In this document: positions 41,764 to 49,469 of the stretch, one piece after another | Layout of the letters: every line of letters starts with the position of its first letter | Numbering within the stretch: position 1 is the stretch's first letter | Assembly (NCBI GenBank): GCA_041602035.1 | Contig: JBFIHA010000015.1 | Location: forward strand, 1 to 64,000 | Source: JAOTVV01 sp041602035 | GTDB lineage: Bacteria; Gemmatimonadota; Gemmatimonadetes; Gemmatimonadales; GWC2-71-9 | DNA length: 64,000 nucleotides | Direction of reading: 5' to 3' | The notes under the pieces: model-generated | What the model was told of the DNA's origin: nothing | Seen by the model: the letters and a program-made list of their open reading frames with translations, nothing else | Database searches by the model: none | Made by a program: the position numbers and the translations under genes

Positions 41764-42930
41764 TCAGGTGAGCGGAATGCGCGCGTGGAACACCGTACCC
41801 TCGGTCGACGGCTCAACGTCCAGGTCCCCGTCGTGTGCGCCTTCGATGATGCGGCGGGCCAGCGCGAGACCGATGCCCCATCCGCCCGTCTTGGTGGAGA
41901 CACCCGGCTCGAACAGCTTGCCGCGGATATTCGCGTCGATGCCCGGACCAGTATCTCGCACGCGAAGCACGGCACAGTCGGCCTCTTCGGTGACGGCAAT
42001 CTCGATCTCTCCCCCGCGACCACTTACCGCATCCACGGCGTTCCGGACCAGGGCTTCCACGGCCCACTCGATCAGCACGGCGTCCCCATTGACGAACGGT
42101 CCGGCGGACGGTGCGGTGACACTGATGGAGATGCGAGCGGCGTGCCGGGGCAGCCGCGGCAAGAAGTAGTTCGCCACACGCTCCGCCACGGTCCCCAGGG
42201 CCACCCGCTCGCGCTTGGCCGGCCGCCCAATTCGCTCGAACCGCTGCGCCACCCGTTGGAGCCGGTCCAGATCGCCCCGCAGGTGGTTGGCGATCTCGGC
42301 CGGCGGCGTGGCATGCTCGTCGAGACGATCGACCCACGCGCCGGCGCTCATGAGCGGCGTGCCGAGTTGATGCGCGGATTCCCGTGCCATGGCGACCCAG
42401 AGCCGGTCACGATCGCGGGTCACGGCCGCCCGATACGCCCACAGGCCCACGGCGATTGCGGCCAACAGGACAACGAGCTGAATGCCACCGAGGCGGGTGA
42501 GCAGTCGCGCTTCGGGCAGCGGACCGTAGTGCAGCTGTCCGATGCCGGGGAGATCGATGGGGAGATTGGTGCGATCGACGCGTCGGACGTACGCCAACAC
42601 GCGCGCATCATCCAGATCGACGCTGCCGAACGGCAGGTTGGCAGCCGCCGTTGGCCGACCCGTGCCATCGGTGACGATCAGGGGGATACCGCTGGCACGG
42701 ATATCGGGCACGATGGCGATGAGCGCCTCGGTCCCTGCGCTCGGCGAGGGATCGGCGAGCGCGGCCGTCACCCGACCGTAGAGCTGCGAGGTCTCACGGG
42801 CCTGTTGACGCAGGTGACTGCCAACGACCCACCACTGCCAGGCCGAGACGCCGGCAAACAGGACGACCAGGATGAGGACGACGATCGGACCGAGCCGCCG
42901 CAGGCGGCCGGCCACCCTACGCGCGCGCAC
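41764..42930 (-). CDS. Membrane sensor histidine kinase
   Basis: About 388 residues: TM helix (~14-34), periplasmic sensor (~40-145), second TM (~148-168), dimerisation helix with phospho-acceptor His187 in ESAHQLGTPLMS, and ATPase domain with NAVDAV (N box), RDTGPGI (G1) and GGWGIGLALARRI (G2). The H box reads HQLGTPL rather than HELRTPL. No response regulator is adjacent. Start is GTG 42930 (overlapping serS by 14 bases) or GTG 42915, one base after the serS stop. Confidence 0.88.
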   Translation of the reverse strand: MRARRVAGRLRRLGPIVVLILVVLFAGVSAWQWWVVGSHLRQQARETSQLYGRVTAALADPSPSAGTEALIAIVPDIRASGIPLIVTDGTGRPTAAANLPFGSVDLDDARVLAYVRRVDRTNLPIDLPGIGQLHYGPLPEARLLTRLGGIQLVVLLAAIAVGLWAYRAAVTRDRDRLWVAMARESAHQLGTPLMSAGAWVDRLDEHATPPAEIANHLRGDLDRLQRVAQRFERIGRPAKRERVALGTVAERVANYFLPRLPRHAARISISVTAPSAGPFVNGDAVLIEWAVEALVRNAVDAVSGRGGEIEIAVTEEADCAVLRVRDTGPGIDANIRGKLFEPGVSTKTGGWGIGLALARRIIEGAHDGDLDVEPSTEGTVFHARIPLT

Positions 42931-44200
42931 GAGCCGTCAGGTACTCCTTGCCGAAGTACGGGACCAGGGCCTCGGGAAGACGCACGCTTCCATCCTCCTG
43001 TTGGTTGTTCTCCAGGAGCGCGATCAGCGTGCGCGGCAGGGCCACGCCCGAGGCGTTGAGCGTGTGTACGTACTCTGGCTTGGCGTTGGGCCTCGGGCGG
43101 TACCGGATGTTTGCCCGGCGGGCCTGAAAATCGGTGAACGTGCTGGCACTCGACGCCTCGAGCCAGCTCCGGACGCCGGCCGCCCACACCTCGAGGTCAT
43201 AGGTCTTGGCCGACGCGAATCCCAGGTCACCAGTGGCGAGGAGCACCACGCGGTACGGAAGGTCCAGGCGACGCAGCACCGCCTCGGCGTGCCCGAGCAG
43301 CGCCTCGTGCTCCGCGGCGGATCGCTCGGCAGGGACGAAGCGGACGAGCTCGACCTTGTCGAATTGGTGCACCCGAATCAAGCCACGGGTGTCTTTGCCG
43401 TGCGCGCCCGCTTCGCGCCGAAAGCACGGGGTGTACGCGACGTACGCCATCGGGAGGTCGCGCGTCGCCATCACCTCGTCACGATGGAGGTTCGTCACCG
43501 GGACTTCGGCGGTCGGAATGAGGTAGAGCCCGTCGCCGGTCACGTACATGTCGTCGGCGAGCATCGGAAGCTGTCCCGTTCCGCGCGCCGTCTCGGGTGT
43601 CACGAGATACGGCGGCGCCACTTCGAGGTAGCCATGCTCGTCCGTGTGCACGTCGAGCATGAGACTGACGAGGGCTCGGACCAACTTGGCCCCGTCACCG
43701 GTGAACAAGGGAAAGCCGCTCCCCGAGACCTTGGCGCCCCTCGGCAGGTCGAGCACACCGAGTCGCTCACCGATCTCCCAGTGCGGTGCGGGCTCGAAGG
43801 CGAACGCCGGATGCTCGCCCCACGTGCGCACGACTCGATTGGCGGAGGCGTCGCCCTCCGGGACGTCGTCGAGTGGCAGGTTTGGAAGCCGAAGTAGCTG
43901 CTCCTCGAGTTCCGACTCGATGCCGCGCACCTCGTGATCGAGCTCTTTGATGGCGTCACTCACGCCCTTGAGCTCGGTAATCAGCTCCGCGGCGTCCTCC
44001 CCCGCCCGCTTGAGCCGCGCGACTTCCTCGGACGCTTTGTTCCGGTCGGCCTTGAGCTTCTCGGTCTGTTTGAGGAGCGTCCGTCGATTGTCATCCAGTT
44101 GGACAAGGACATCGATCGCACCATCATATCCCGGGCCCCGGCGCGCGAGGGCCGCGCGCACCCGGTCGGGTGATTCCCGAACCAGTCGGAGGTCGATCAC
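42917..44200 (-). CDS. serS: Seryl-tRNA synthetase
   Basis: 427 residues, class II synthetase. N-terminal coiled-coil arm (~30-105), motif 2 region YTPCFRREAGAHGKDTRGLIRVHQF, motif 3 ASGVALPRTLIALLENNQ. SerRS also charges tRNA-Sec with serine, the first step towards selenocysteine, which is relevant to the selC gene in this window. Confidence 0.97.
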   Translation of the reverse strand: MIDLRLVRESPDRVRAALARRGPGYDGAIDVLVQLDDNRRTLLKQTEKLKADRNKASEEVARLKRAGEDAAELITELKGVSDAIKELDHEVRGIESELEEQLLRLPNLPLDDVPEGDASANRVVRTWGEHPAFAFEPAPHWEIGERLGVLDLPRGAKVSGSGFPLFTGDGAKLVRALVSLMLDVHTDEHGYLEVAPPYLVTPETARGTGQLPMLADDMYVTGDGLYLIPTAEVPVTNLHRDEVMATRDLPMAYVAYTPCFRREAGAHGKDTRGLIRVHQFDKVELVRFVPAERSAAEHEALLGHAEAVLRRLDLPYRVVLLATGDLGFASAKTYDLEVWAAGVRSWLEASSASTFTDFQARRANIRYRPRPNAKPEYVHTLNASGVALPRTLIALLENNQQEDGSVRLPEALVPYFGKEYLTARARA

Positions 44201-44203
44201 GCG

Positions 44204-44782
44204 CTATTGATCGGGGATGCCCGGCATGAGATCGCGGTAGCCGCAGTTGAGGTTGGCCATGAGCTGGAGGGTCACGGTCCGACCGACCGTATCCAATTCG
44301 AGGACCTCGGCCTTGGCGTAGCGCGGCAGCGATCCGACGAACACGGAACAGAGCAGCGACGAGAATCGCGATCGCAGGATCAGGGTCTTGCCGGGTGAGA
44401 GCGGCATGATCGTGTCGGTCACGAAGTTCTCCACGGGAGCGCGCAGAATGGAGTCGAACGACACGCTCGAGACCTGCACGGCGGCCGTCCCGCCCCGCCC
44501 GAGCCGCGACGCCGGAACCAGCACGGCGGTGCCGGTGGAGTCGATGTCGAAGGCGAAGTCGAAGTCGTTCCCGAGTTCCGGTCGGCTCAGCGTGCCGGTG
44601 ACCAGATCGAGCGCCGACGGCGGACCGATAGGGGTGCCACGCAACGCGGTCAGCACCAGCGTGTCGACGACGTTCGGAATCGTGGCGGCGGGCAGACCGA
44701 TGTCGTTCCCGCATGCCAGGGTGGCCACCAGCAGCGAGACGGCAGGCAACCAACGCCGGGGCAAGGATATACGGTGCATCAT
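44204..44782 (-). CDS. Lipoprotein of unknown function
   Basis: 192 residues with a lipobox (VATLAC, Cys near residue 24) after a basic/hydrophobic leader. The mature part is predicted beta-rich and has no motif I recognise. ATG 44782 or 44779 are both plausible; the reading to 44848 would add 22 residues before the signal peptide. It ends 3 bases before serS and may be co-transcribed with it. Divergent from the roadblock gene. Confidence 0.72.
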   Translation of the reverse strand: MMHRISLPRRWLPAVSLLVATLACGNDIGLPAATIPNVVDTLVLTALRGTPIGPPSALDLVTGTLSRPELGNDFDFAFDIDSTGTAVLVPASRLGRGGTAAVQVSSVSFDSILRAPVENFVTDTIMPLSPGKTLILRSRFSSLLCSVFVGSLPRYAKAEVLELDTVGRTVTLQLMANLNCGYRDLMPGIPDQ

Positions 44783-44835
44783 GGCTCGCCGAACACTATG
44801 CACGCCCGGGGGGCCGGTCAACCCGTCACGGTCGC

Positions 44836-44864
44836 TTGACTTCACCAATCCGCAGTCCTAGCTT
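44836..44864 (+). promoter_or_regulatory. Promoter of the roadblock gene, likely leaderless
   Basis: TTGACT at 44836-44841, 17-base spacer, TAGCTT at 44859-44864, ending 7 bases before ATG 44872. No ribosome-binding site is present between them. Confidence 0.55.
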
Positions 44865-44871
44865 GGCGGCC

Positions 44872-45225
44872 ATGCCGACCATTCGCGACGTGTTGCGCGC
44901 GTTGAGCACCCGCGACGGTGTCGACGCGGTAATCGTGCTCAGTCGCGATGGCCTGACCATCGATGCTGACGTGGCTGATGGCCTCGACTCCGATGGGCTG
45001 GCCGCACTCGTCCCCTCGGTCATCACCGCGTGCACGCAGTTGGGCGACGCGTCCGAGCGCGGCGGGTTCGGCATGGGGTTGATCGAGTGCGACGAGGGCA
45101 TGATGCTGCTCGCTGAGATCTCCGATGACGCACTCCTCGCCATGTTCTTCGCCCCGGGCACCAATGTCGGCAGTCACCTGTACGAGGTCCAACGACATCG
45201 TCCGGCCATCGCCGATCTCCTCTAG
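44872..45225 (+). CDS. Roadblock/LC7 domain protein (MglB-like)
   Basis: 117 residues, single roadblock fold: VDAVIVLSRDGLTIDADV, ALVPSVITACTQLGDA, GMGLIECDEGMMLLAEISDDALLAMFF. Such proteins regulate small Ras-like GTPases (MglA) for polarity and motility. No GTPase gene is adjacent. The only start that fits is ATG 44872; transcription probably begins there. Confidence 0.85.
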   Translation: MPTIRDVLRALSTRDGVDAVIVLSRDGLTIDADVADGLDSDGLAALVPSVITACTQLGDASERGGFGMGLIECDEGMMLLAEISDDALLAMFFAPGTNVGSHLYEVQRHRPAIADLL

Positions 45226-45300
45226 CGTTACCGGGTCCGTGCACTCGGCTCGAGGTCAACGGGCGCAATCGTTCCCGCCAGGGCCGACGTTGAGCGCGAC

Positions 45301-46338
45301 ATGACCCGATGGGCTGCCGTGCTCGCCGGCGGGTCCGGAACCCGGTTCTGGCCGCTCTCTACCTCGGCGCGACCCAAGCAGTTCCTTCCCCTCACCGGAG
45401 ACGAGCCCCTCCTACGTCAATCCGTGCGCCGGCTCGATGGCCTCGTTCCCCAAGAGCAGATTCTGGTGGTGACGGGTGCGGCGTTCGTCGACCAGACCCG
45501 GGCCCTCCTCCCCGAGCTTCCGCCGGACAACGTGCTGGGGGAACCCCAGCCGGCCGGCACCGGACCGGCGCTCACTTGGGCCACGCACGTGGTGCAGGAG
45601 CGCGACGCCGGTGCCAGCGTGCTCTCACTGCATGCGGATTGGCACATCGGTGACGATGAGGCGTTCCGGCACACCGCGAGTCATGCGCTCGATGCCGCCG
45701 AGCGGCACGACGTGTTGGTGACCGTCGGCATCGTCCCGACACGTCCCGAGGTCGGTTACGGCTACATCGAACCGGGTGACGCGCTGGACGATGACGTTCG
45801 GCGGGTGAAGCGATTCACCGAGAAGCCGGACCGTGCGCGAGCCACCACGCTGATGAATCGCGGCGCGCTCTGGAACAGTGGCCTCTTTGCCTGGACCGTC
45901 TCACGATTCTTCGCCGAAACCGCGGAGCATGCACCGGAGATCGCCCCCCACGTCGCGACCCTGGCCGACCGAGGACCAACGGCGTTCTTCGCCTCGGTCA
46001 CACCCATCGTCATCGACGTTTCCCACTTCGAGCGCAGTCGGCGGGTGGCGGTCGTGCCCGGCCGATTCGCCTGGGACGACGTCGGGACGTGGGCGTCGTT
46101 GCCGCGCGTCCGTGGCACCGATGTCGCCGGAAACGTGCGTGTCGGCCACACGGTGATCCGCGACACCGAGCGGTGCGTCGTGTGGGCCCAGGACGGTCCG
46201 GTGGTCCTCGACGGCGTGCGTGATCTCGTCGTCGTCCGAGCCAACGGCATCACCCTGGTGACGACGTCGGAGCGGGCGTCGCAACTGAAGACGTTGCTCG
46301 AGCGGCTTCCCGACGAACTGCGAGCGCCCCAATCGTGA
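45301..46338 (+). CDS. manC: Mannose-1-phosphate guanylyltransferase
   Basis: 345 residues. Makes GDP-mannose from GTP and mannose-1-phosphate for polysaccharide or glycan synthesis. Motifs: LAGGSGTRFWPLSTSARPKQFLPL is split here as GGSGTRFWPLS and RPKQFL; then VGYGYIEPG, VKRFTEKPD and NSGLFAWTV. It lacks the C-terminal isomerase domain of bifunctional ManC. Overlaps the GlmU-like gene by 4 bases. Confidence 0.9.
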   Translation: MTRWAAVLAGGSGTRFWPLSTSARPKQFLPLTGDEPLLRQSVRRLDGLVPQEQILVVTGAAFVDQTRALLPELPPDNVLGEPQPAGTGPALTWATHVVQERDAGASVLSLHADWHIGDDEAFRHTASHALDAAERHDVLVTVGIVPTRPEVGYGYIEPGDALDDDVRRVKRFTEKPDRARATTLMNRGALWNSGLFAWTVSRFFAETAEHAPEIAPHVATLADRGPTAFFASVTPIVIDVSHFERSRRVAVVPGRFAWDDVGTWASLPRVRGTDVAGNVRVGHTVIRDTERCVVWAQDGPVVLDGVRDLVVVRANGITLVTTSERASQLKTLLERLPDELRAPQS

Positions 46339-47504
46339 CCGACCTGTATCTGACGCAGCCCAGCCTGGCGAGCGACTGGTACCCGTTCCTCCAGTGCCGC
46401 CCCATTTCCGAGCTGCGGGTTGGGGCGTGGCTCGTGCGTGAGCGATGGGAGGCCATCGCGGAGGGCGAGACCCGAGCAGTGTTCGGCCCGCTCCACCTGC
46501 ACGACTTCGCCGACGACTCCGCGCCACCGGTAACGGCCGCAAAGGCGGTCACGGGACCGGCGCTCATCGGTCTGTCGACCTTCGCGCCGTCTGGCGTCCG
46601 CCCCGAGCTGCCCAAGGGGCCGGCGCGGCTGATCAATGACGGAACCGTCGTGGGGTGGTGGGTTCCGGCCGGCACCACCTGGCGCCCGGACACCGAGTTC
46701 GGAGGGGACGAGGTGACAATCGAGGGACTCAAGTTGCACGGGGGCTATGATCTCGTGACCGCCCTCGAGTATTTCCTCGTGGCCGACACGACCGACTTCA
46801 CGCACGAAGGCGGCGACGCACTCCCGGACGGGAGCATTCTGTTTGGCGATCCCGTCGACGCCGTCGTGCTCGGCGCGGCGGTGGAACCGGGAGTCGTGTT
46901 CGATGTGCGGCGCGGACCCATCGTGATCGAGCAGCACACACATGTGAAGAGCGGGACGCGACTGGAGGGCCCGCTGTATATCGGTCCCGGCTGTGAGGTG
47001 TTCGGCGGCCAGATCTCTCATTGCTCCATCGGGCCGCGCTGCAAAATCCGCGGTGAGCTCGAGTTCACGGTCGCGATCGGGTACGCCAACAAAGCACATG
47101 ACGGATTCGTCGGACACTCCGTGCTCGGACGGTGGGTGAATCTGGGAGCGGGCACCACGACCTCCAACCTCAAGAACACCTACGGGGGCATTCGCCTCCA
47201 AATCGGTGACCAGCGCATCGAGACGGGGCGACAAAACCTCGGAACGCTGTTCGGCGACCATGCCAAGACGGCCATCGGGACCCAGTTCGATACCGGTGCT
47301 GTGGTGGGGGTGGGAGCAAACGTGTTCGGGTGGACCCGCGCGCCCAAGTACGTCCCGCCATTCGCGTGGGGTGATCGAGGGGTCATGCGCCGGGACGGGT
47401 TCCTCGACATTGCTGCGAGGGTGATGCCGCGGCGTGACGTCGCGGTCACCGATCAGGTGCGGCACACGCTGGGCCGCATCTACGATCACGCCGTCTCGGG
47501 ATGA
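46335..47504 (+). CDS. GlmU-like sugar nucleotidyl/acyl-transferase family protein
   Basis: 389 residues. N-terminal part has a degenerate nucleotidyltransferase-like region (LQCRPISELRVGAWLVRERWE); the C-terminal part is a left-handed beta-helix with hexapeptide repeats (IEQHTHVKSGTRLEGPLYIGP, IGPRCKIRGELEF, LGAGTTTSNLKNTYGG). This resembles the GlmU-family proteins of Bacteroidetes and Gemmatimonadota. Precise activity unknown, likely sugar nucleotide metabolism with its neighbour ManC. GTG start in GTGA with the manC stop. Confidence 0.8.
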   Translation: MTDLYLTQPSLASDWYPFLQCRPISELRVGAWLVRERWEAIAEGETRAVFGPLHLHDFADDSAPPVTAAKAVTGPALIGLSTFAPSGVRPELPKGPARLINDGTVVGWWVPAGTTWRPDTEFGGDEVTIEGLKLHGGYDLVTALEYFLVADTTDFTHEGGDALPDGSILFGDPVDAVVLGAAVEPGVVFDVRRGPIVIEQHTHVKSGTRLEGPLYIGPGCEVFGGQISHCSIGPRCKIRGELEFTVAIGYANKAHDGFVGHSVLGRWVNLGAGTTTSNLKNTYGGIRLQIGDQRIETGRQNLGTLFGDHAKTAIGTQFDTGAVVGVGANVFGWTRAPKYVPPFAWGDRGVMRRDGFLDIAARVMPRRDVAVTDQVRHTLGRIYDHAVSG

Positions 47505-48307
47505 AGATCACTATCCTCGGCAGCGGCAGCCGTGGCAACGCCATCGTGCTGCAGTCGGTGTCCACCACGATCGTGGTGGACGCCGGGTTCGGCCTCAAAG
47601 AAATGGAGCGGCGTGCGACGGACGCGGGGTTGTCGCTTGCATCGCTCGACGCCGTGGTGCTCACCCACGAGCACGGGGACCACGCGAGCGGCGCGGCGGC
47701 GCTGGCAGCGACGGCGGGCTGCCCCGTGGTCGCAACCCCAGGCACCTTAGACGCCCTCGGAATGCCCGTCGACGATGTCGCCACCGCGGCGCTTTCGCAC
47801 GGAAGCCCGGTCCGAGCGGGAGGGTTCGACGTCTCGGTGTGCCGAATCAGTCATGACGCGGCCGACCCGGTGGCGCTCGCGGTTGCGGATCCCCAGACCG
47901 GCGTCCGGGTCGGCGTTGCCTACGACGTAGGGCGCATTACGGTGAGCCTGACGCGGTTTCTTCGTTCGCTGCACGGCCTGGTCGTCGAGGCGAATCACGA
48001 CGATCATCTCCTCCGCACCGGCCCCTACCCCCCCCGTGTGCGCGCCCGCATCGCGGGCCCCACGGGTCACCTGTCCAATCGCTCGGCCAGCGACCTGCTG
48101 GCTGCCGTATGCCACGGCGAGCTTCAGACCATCGTGCTGGCGCACCTGAGCGATCGGTGCAATCGACCCGACTTGGCCCGGGAGACCGTGCGGCAGGTGC
48201 TCGAGAGCAACGGATTCCGGGGTCGGCTCGTGGTGGCGTCGCAGGATGCGCCGGTCGGCCCCATCGAGGTGGGCGATCGGCAGTACGCGCTCGACGTGTT
48301 CGGCTAG
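47501..48307 (+). CDS. Metallo-beta-lactamase-fold hydrolase (YycJ/WalJ-like)
   Basis: 268 residues. Opens with KITILGSGSRGNAIVL, has the zinc motif LTHEHGDHASG (HxHxDH) and VEANHDDHLL plus LAHLSDRCN, as in the YycJ/exonuclease-like branch. Probably a nuclease or phosphodiesterase. ATGA overlap with the GlmU-like gene. Its stop codon shares a CTAG with the stop of the convergent HD-GYP gene. Confidence 0.85.
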   Translation: MKITILGSGSRGNAIVLQSVSTTIVVDAGFGLKEMERRATDAGLSLASLDAVVLTHEHGDHASGAAALAATAGCPVVATPGTLDALGMPVDDVATAALSHGSPVRAGGFDVSVCRISHDAADPVALAVADPQTGVRVGVAYDVGRITVSLTRFLRSLHGLVVEANHDDHLLRTGPYPPRVRARIAGPTGHLSNRSASDLLAAVCHGELQTIVLAHLSDRCNRPDLARETVRQVLESNGFRGRLVVASQDAPVGPIEVGDRQYALDVFG

Positions 48308-49467
48308 GGTTCGCCGGCCGGGCGCCAGGCTTCGACGGCGGCCGGCTCCCACTCCGCGATCATCGCGACAAAGGCGTCCGTCATCTCGGGATCGAACTCC
48401 GCGCCTGCGCGCTCGGACAAGTACGAGAGCGCCCGGTCGTGGGGCCAGGCGTCACGGTAGGGCCGGTTGGTGCGCAACGCGTCGTACACGTCGCATACAT
48501 GCACCAGCCGACTCGCGAAGTGGCAGTCGCGCGCGAAGCTGAAGGTCGGGTAGCCACCGCCGTTCAACATGATGTGATGCTCGTACGCGACCACGGCGGC
48601 CAAATCGAGCCCGGGCTCGGAGGAAAAGATGATCCGGGCGCCCTCCGCCGGGTGCCGATTCATGATCTCGCGCTCTTCGGGCTCGAGCTTCCCCGGCTTG
48701 GTGAGGATCTCGATCGGGATCCGGACCTTGCCGAGATCGTGGAGCAGTCCGGCCACACCAAACCCCCGCACATCCTGGGATCCCAGCCCGATCCACTCCG
48801 ACAGCGCCATCGTGAGCACACTGACATTCAGCGAGTGCGTGGTGGTGTACTCGTCGAACTCCCGCAGTTGCAGCAGGGGGAGCATGATGTTCTGGTCACC
48901 GTGCATCGCGACGGCCAGCGAGCGCACCACGGCCTCCGCCTCGGCGAGCGGGAGGGCCCCTCCCCTGGTGATCTCCTCGTGCATCCACCGCACGGTCGAG
49001 GCTTCTTCCGCCAACCCCATGCCGAGCGTCGTGGCCGCGATCCGCACGTGCCCATCGAGGTGCACGTCGCGCACGCCGATGGCCCCATACCGGATACCGC
49101 TGGGGCGCATCTGCCGGGCTTCGGCGGTGTCGAGCGACGGGCCGCCGAGCCTGGCCAGGATCAGGTCGAGGAACTCCTCCAATTCATCTTTGGTGGCCGT
49201 GCGGTCGCACTCGAGCTGCTGAATGCCGACCGACGGCAGCCGCTCTGCCCACTCCCAGTCGCGAAGCTCCCGCACCGGCTGGCCGTCGGCGAGCACCTCG
49301 CTTCCCAGAAACCCGAACGTGACCTTAGGACGGTCTTCCAGGAGCCGCTGAAGGCCGGCGTAGGCGTTGTCCACCACGCGCTCCCGCGAGGCGTGGCCAG
49401 CGGGATAGAGCGACAGCACCGACAGGGCCTGTGCCAGCGCGTGGAGAAAGGCCACCTGATCTTGCAC
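48304..49467 (-). CDS. HD-GYP-like domain protein with unusual GYP motif
   Basis: 387 residues. Residues ~1-130 form an unknown N-terminal domain (LSLYPAGHASRERVV); ~200-370 is an HD-GYP domain with HSLNVSVLT, LLHDLGKVRIP, MNRHPAEGARI and EHHIMLNGGGYP. The canonical HHExxDGxGYP has Glu replaced by Ile and Asp by Asn, so c-di-GMP phosphodiesterase activity is doubtful. The metal-binding HD and HH residues stay. Two bases after the HEAT-like gene's stop, and its N-terminal domain resembles that gene's. Confidence 0.85.
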   Translation of the reverse strand: MQDQVAFLHALAQALSVLSLYPAGHASRERVVDNAYAGLQRLLEDRPKVTFGFLGSEVLADGQPVRELRDWEWAERLPSVGIQQLECDRTATKDELEEFLDLILARLGGPSLDTAEARQMRPSGIRYGAIGVRDVHLDGHVRIAATTLGMGLAEEASTVRWMHEEITRGGALPLAEAEAVVRSLAVAMHGDQNIMLPLLQLREFDEYTTTHSLNVSVLTMALSEWIGLGSQDVRGFGVAGLLHDLGKVRIPIEILTKPGKLEPEEREIMNRHPAEGARIIFSSEPGLDLAAVVAYEHHIMLNGGGYPTFSFARDCHFASRLVHVCDVYDALRTNRPYRDAWPHDRALSYLSERAGAEFDPEMTDAFVAMIAEWEPAAVEAWRPAGEP

Positions 49468-49469
49468 GA

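Noticed and set aside
45762..47489. 575-codon minus-strand open frame
   Set aside because: Antisense of manC and the GlmU-like gene, which have intact family motifs and ATGA coupling.
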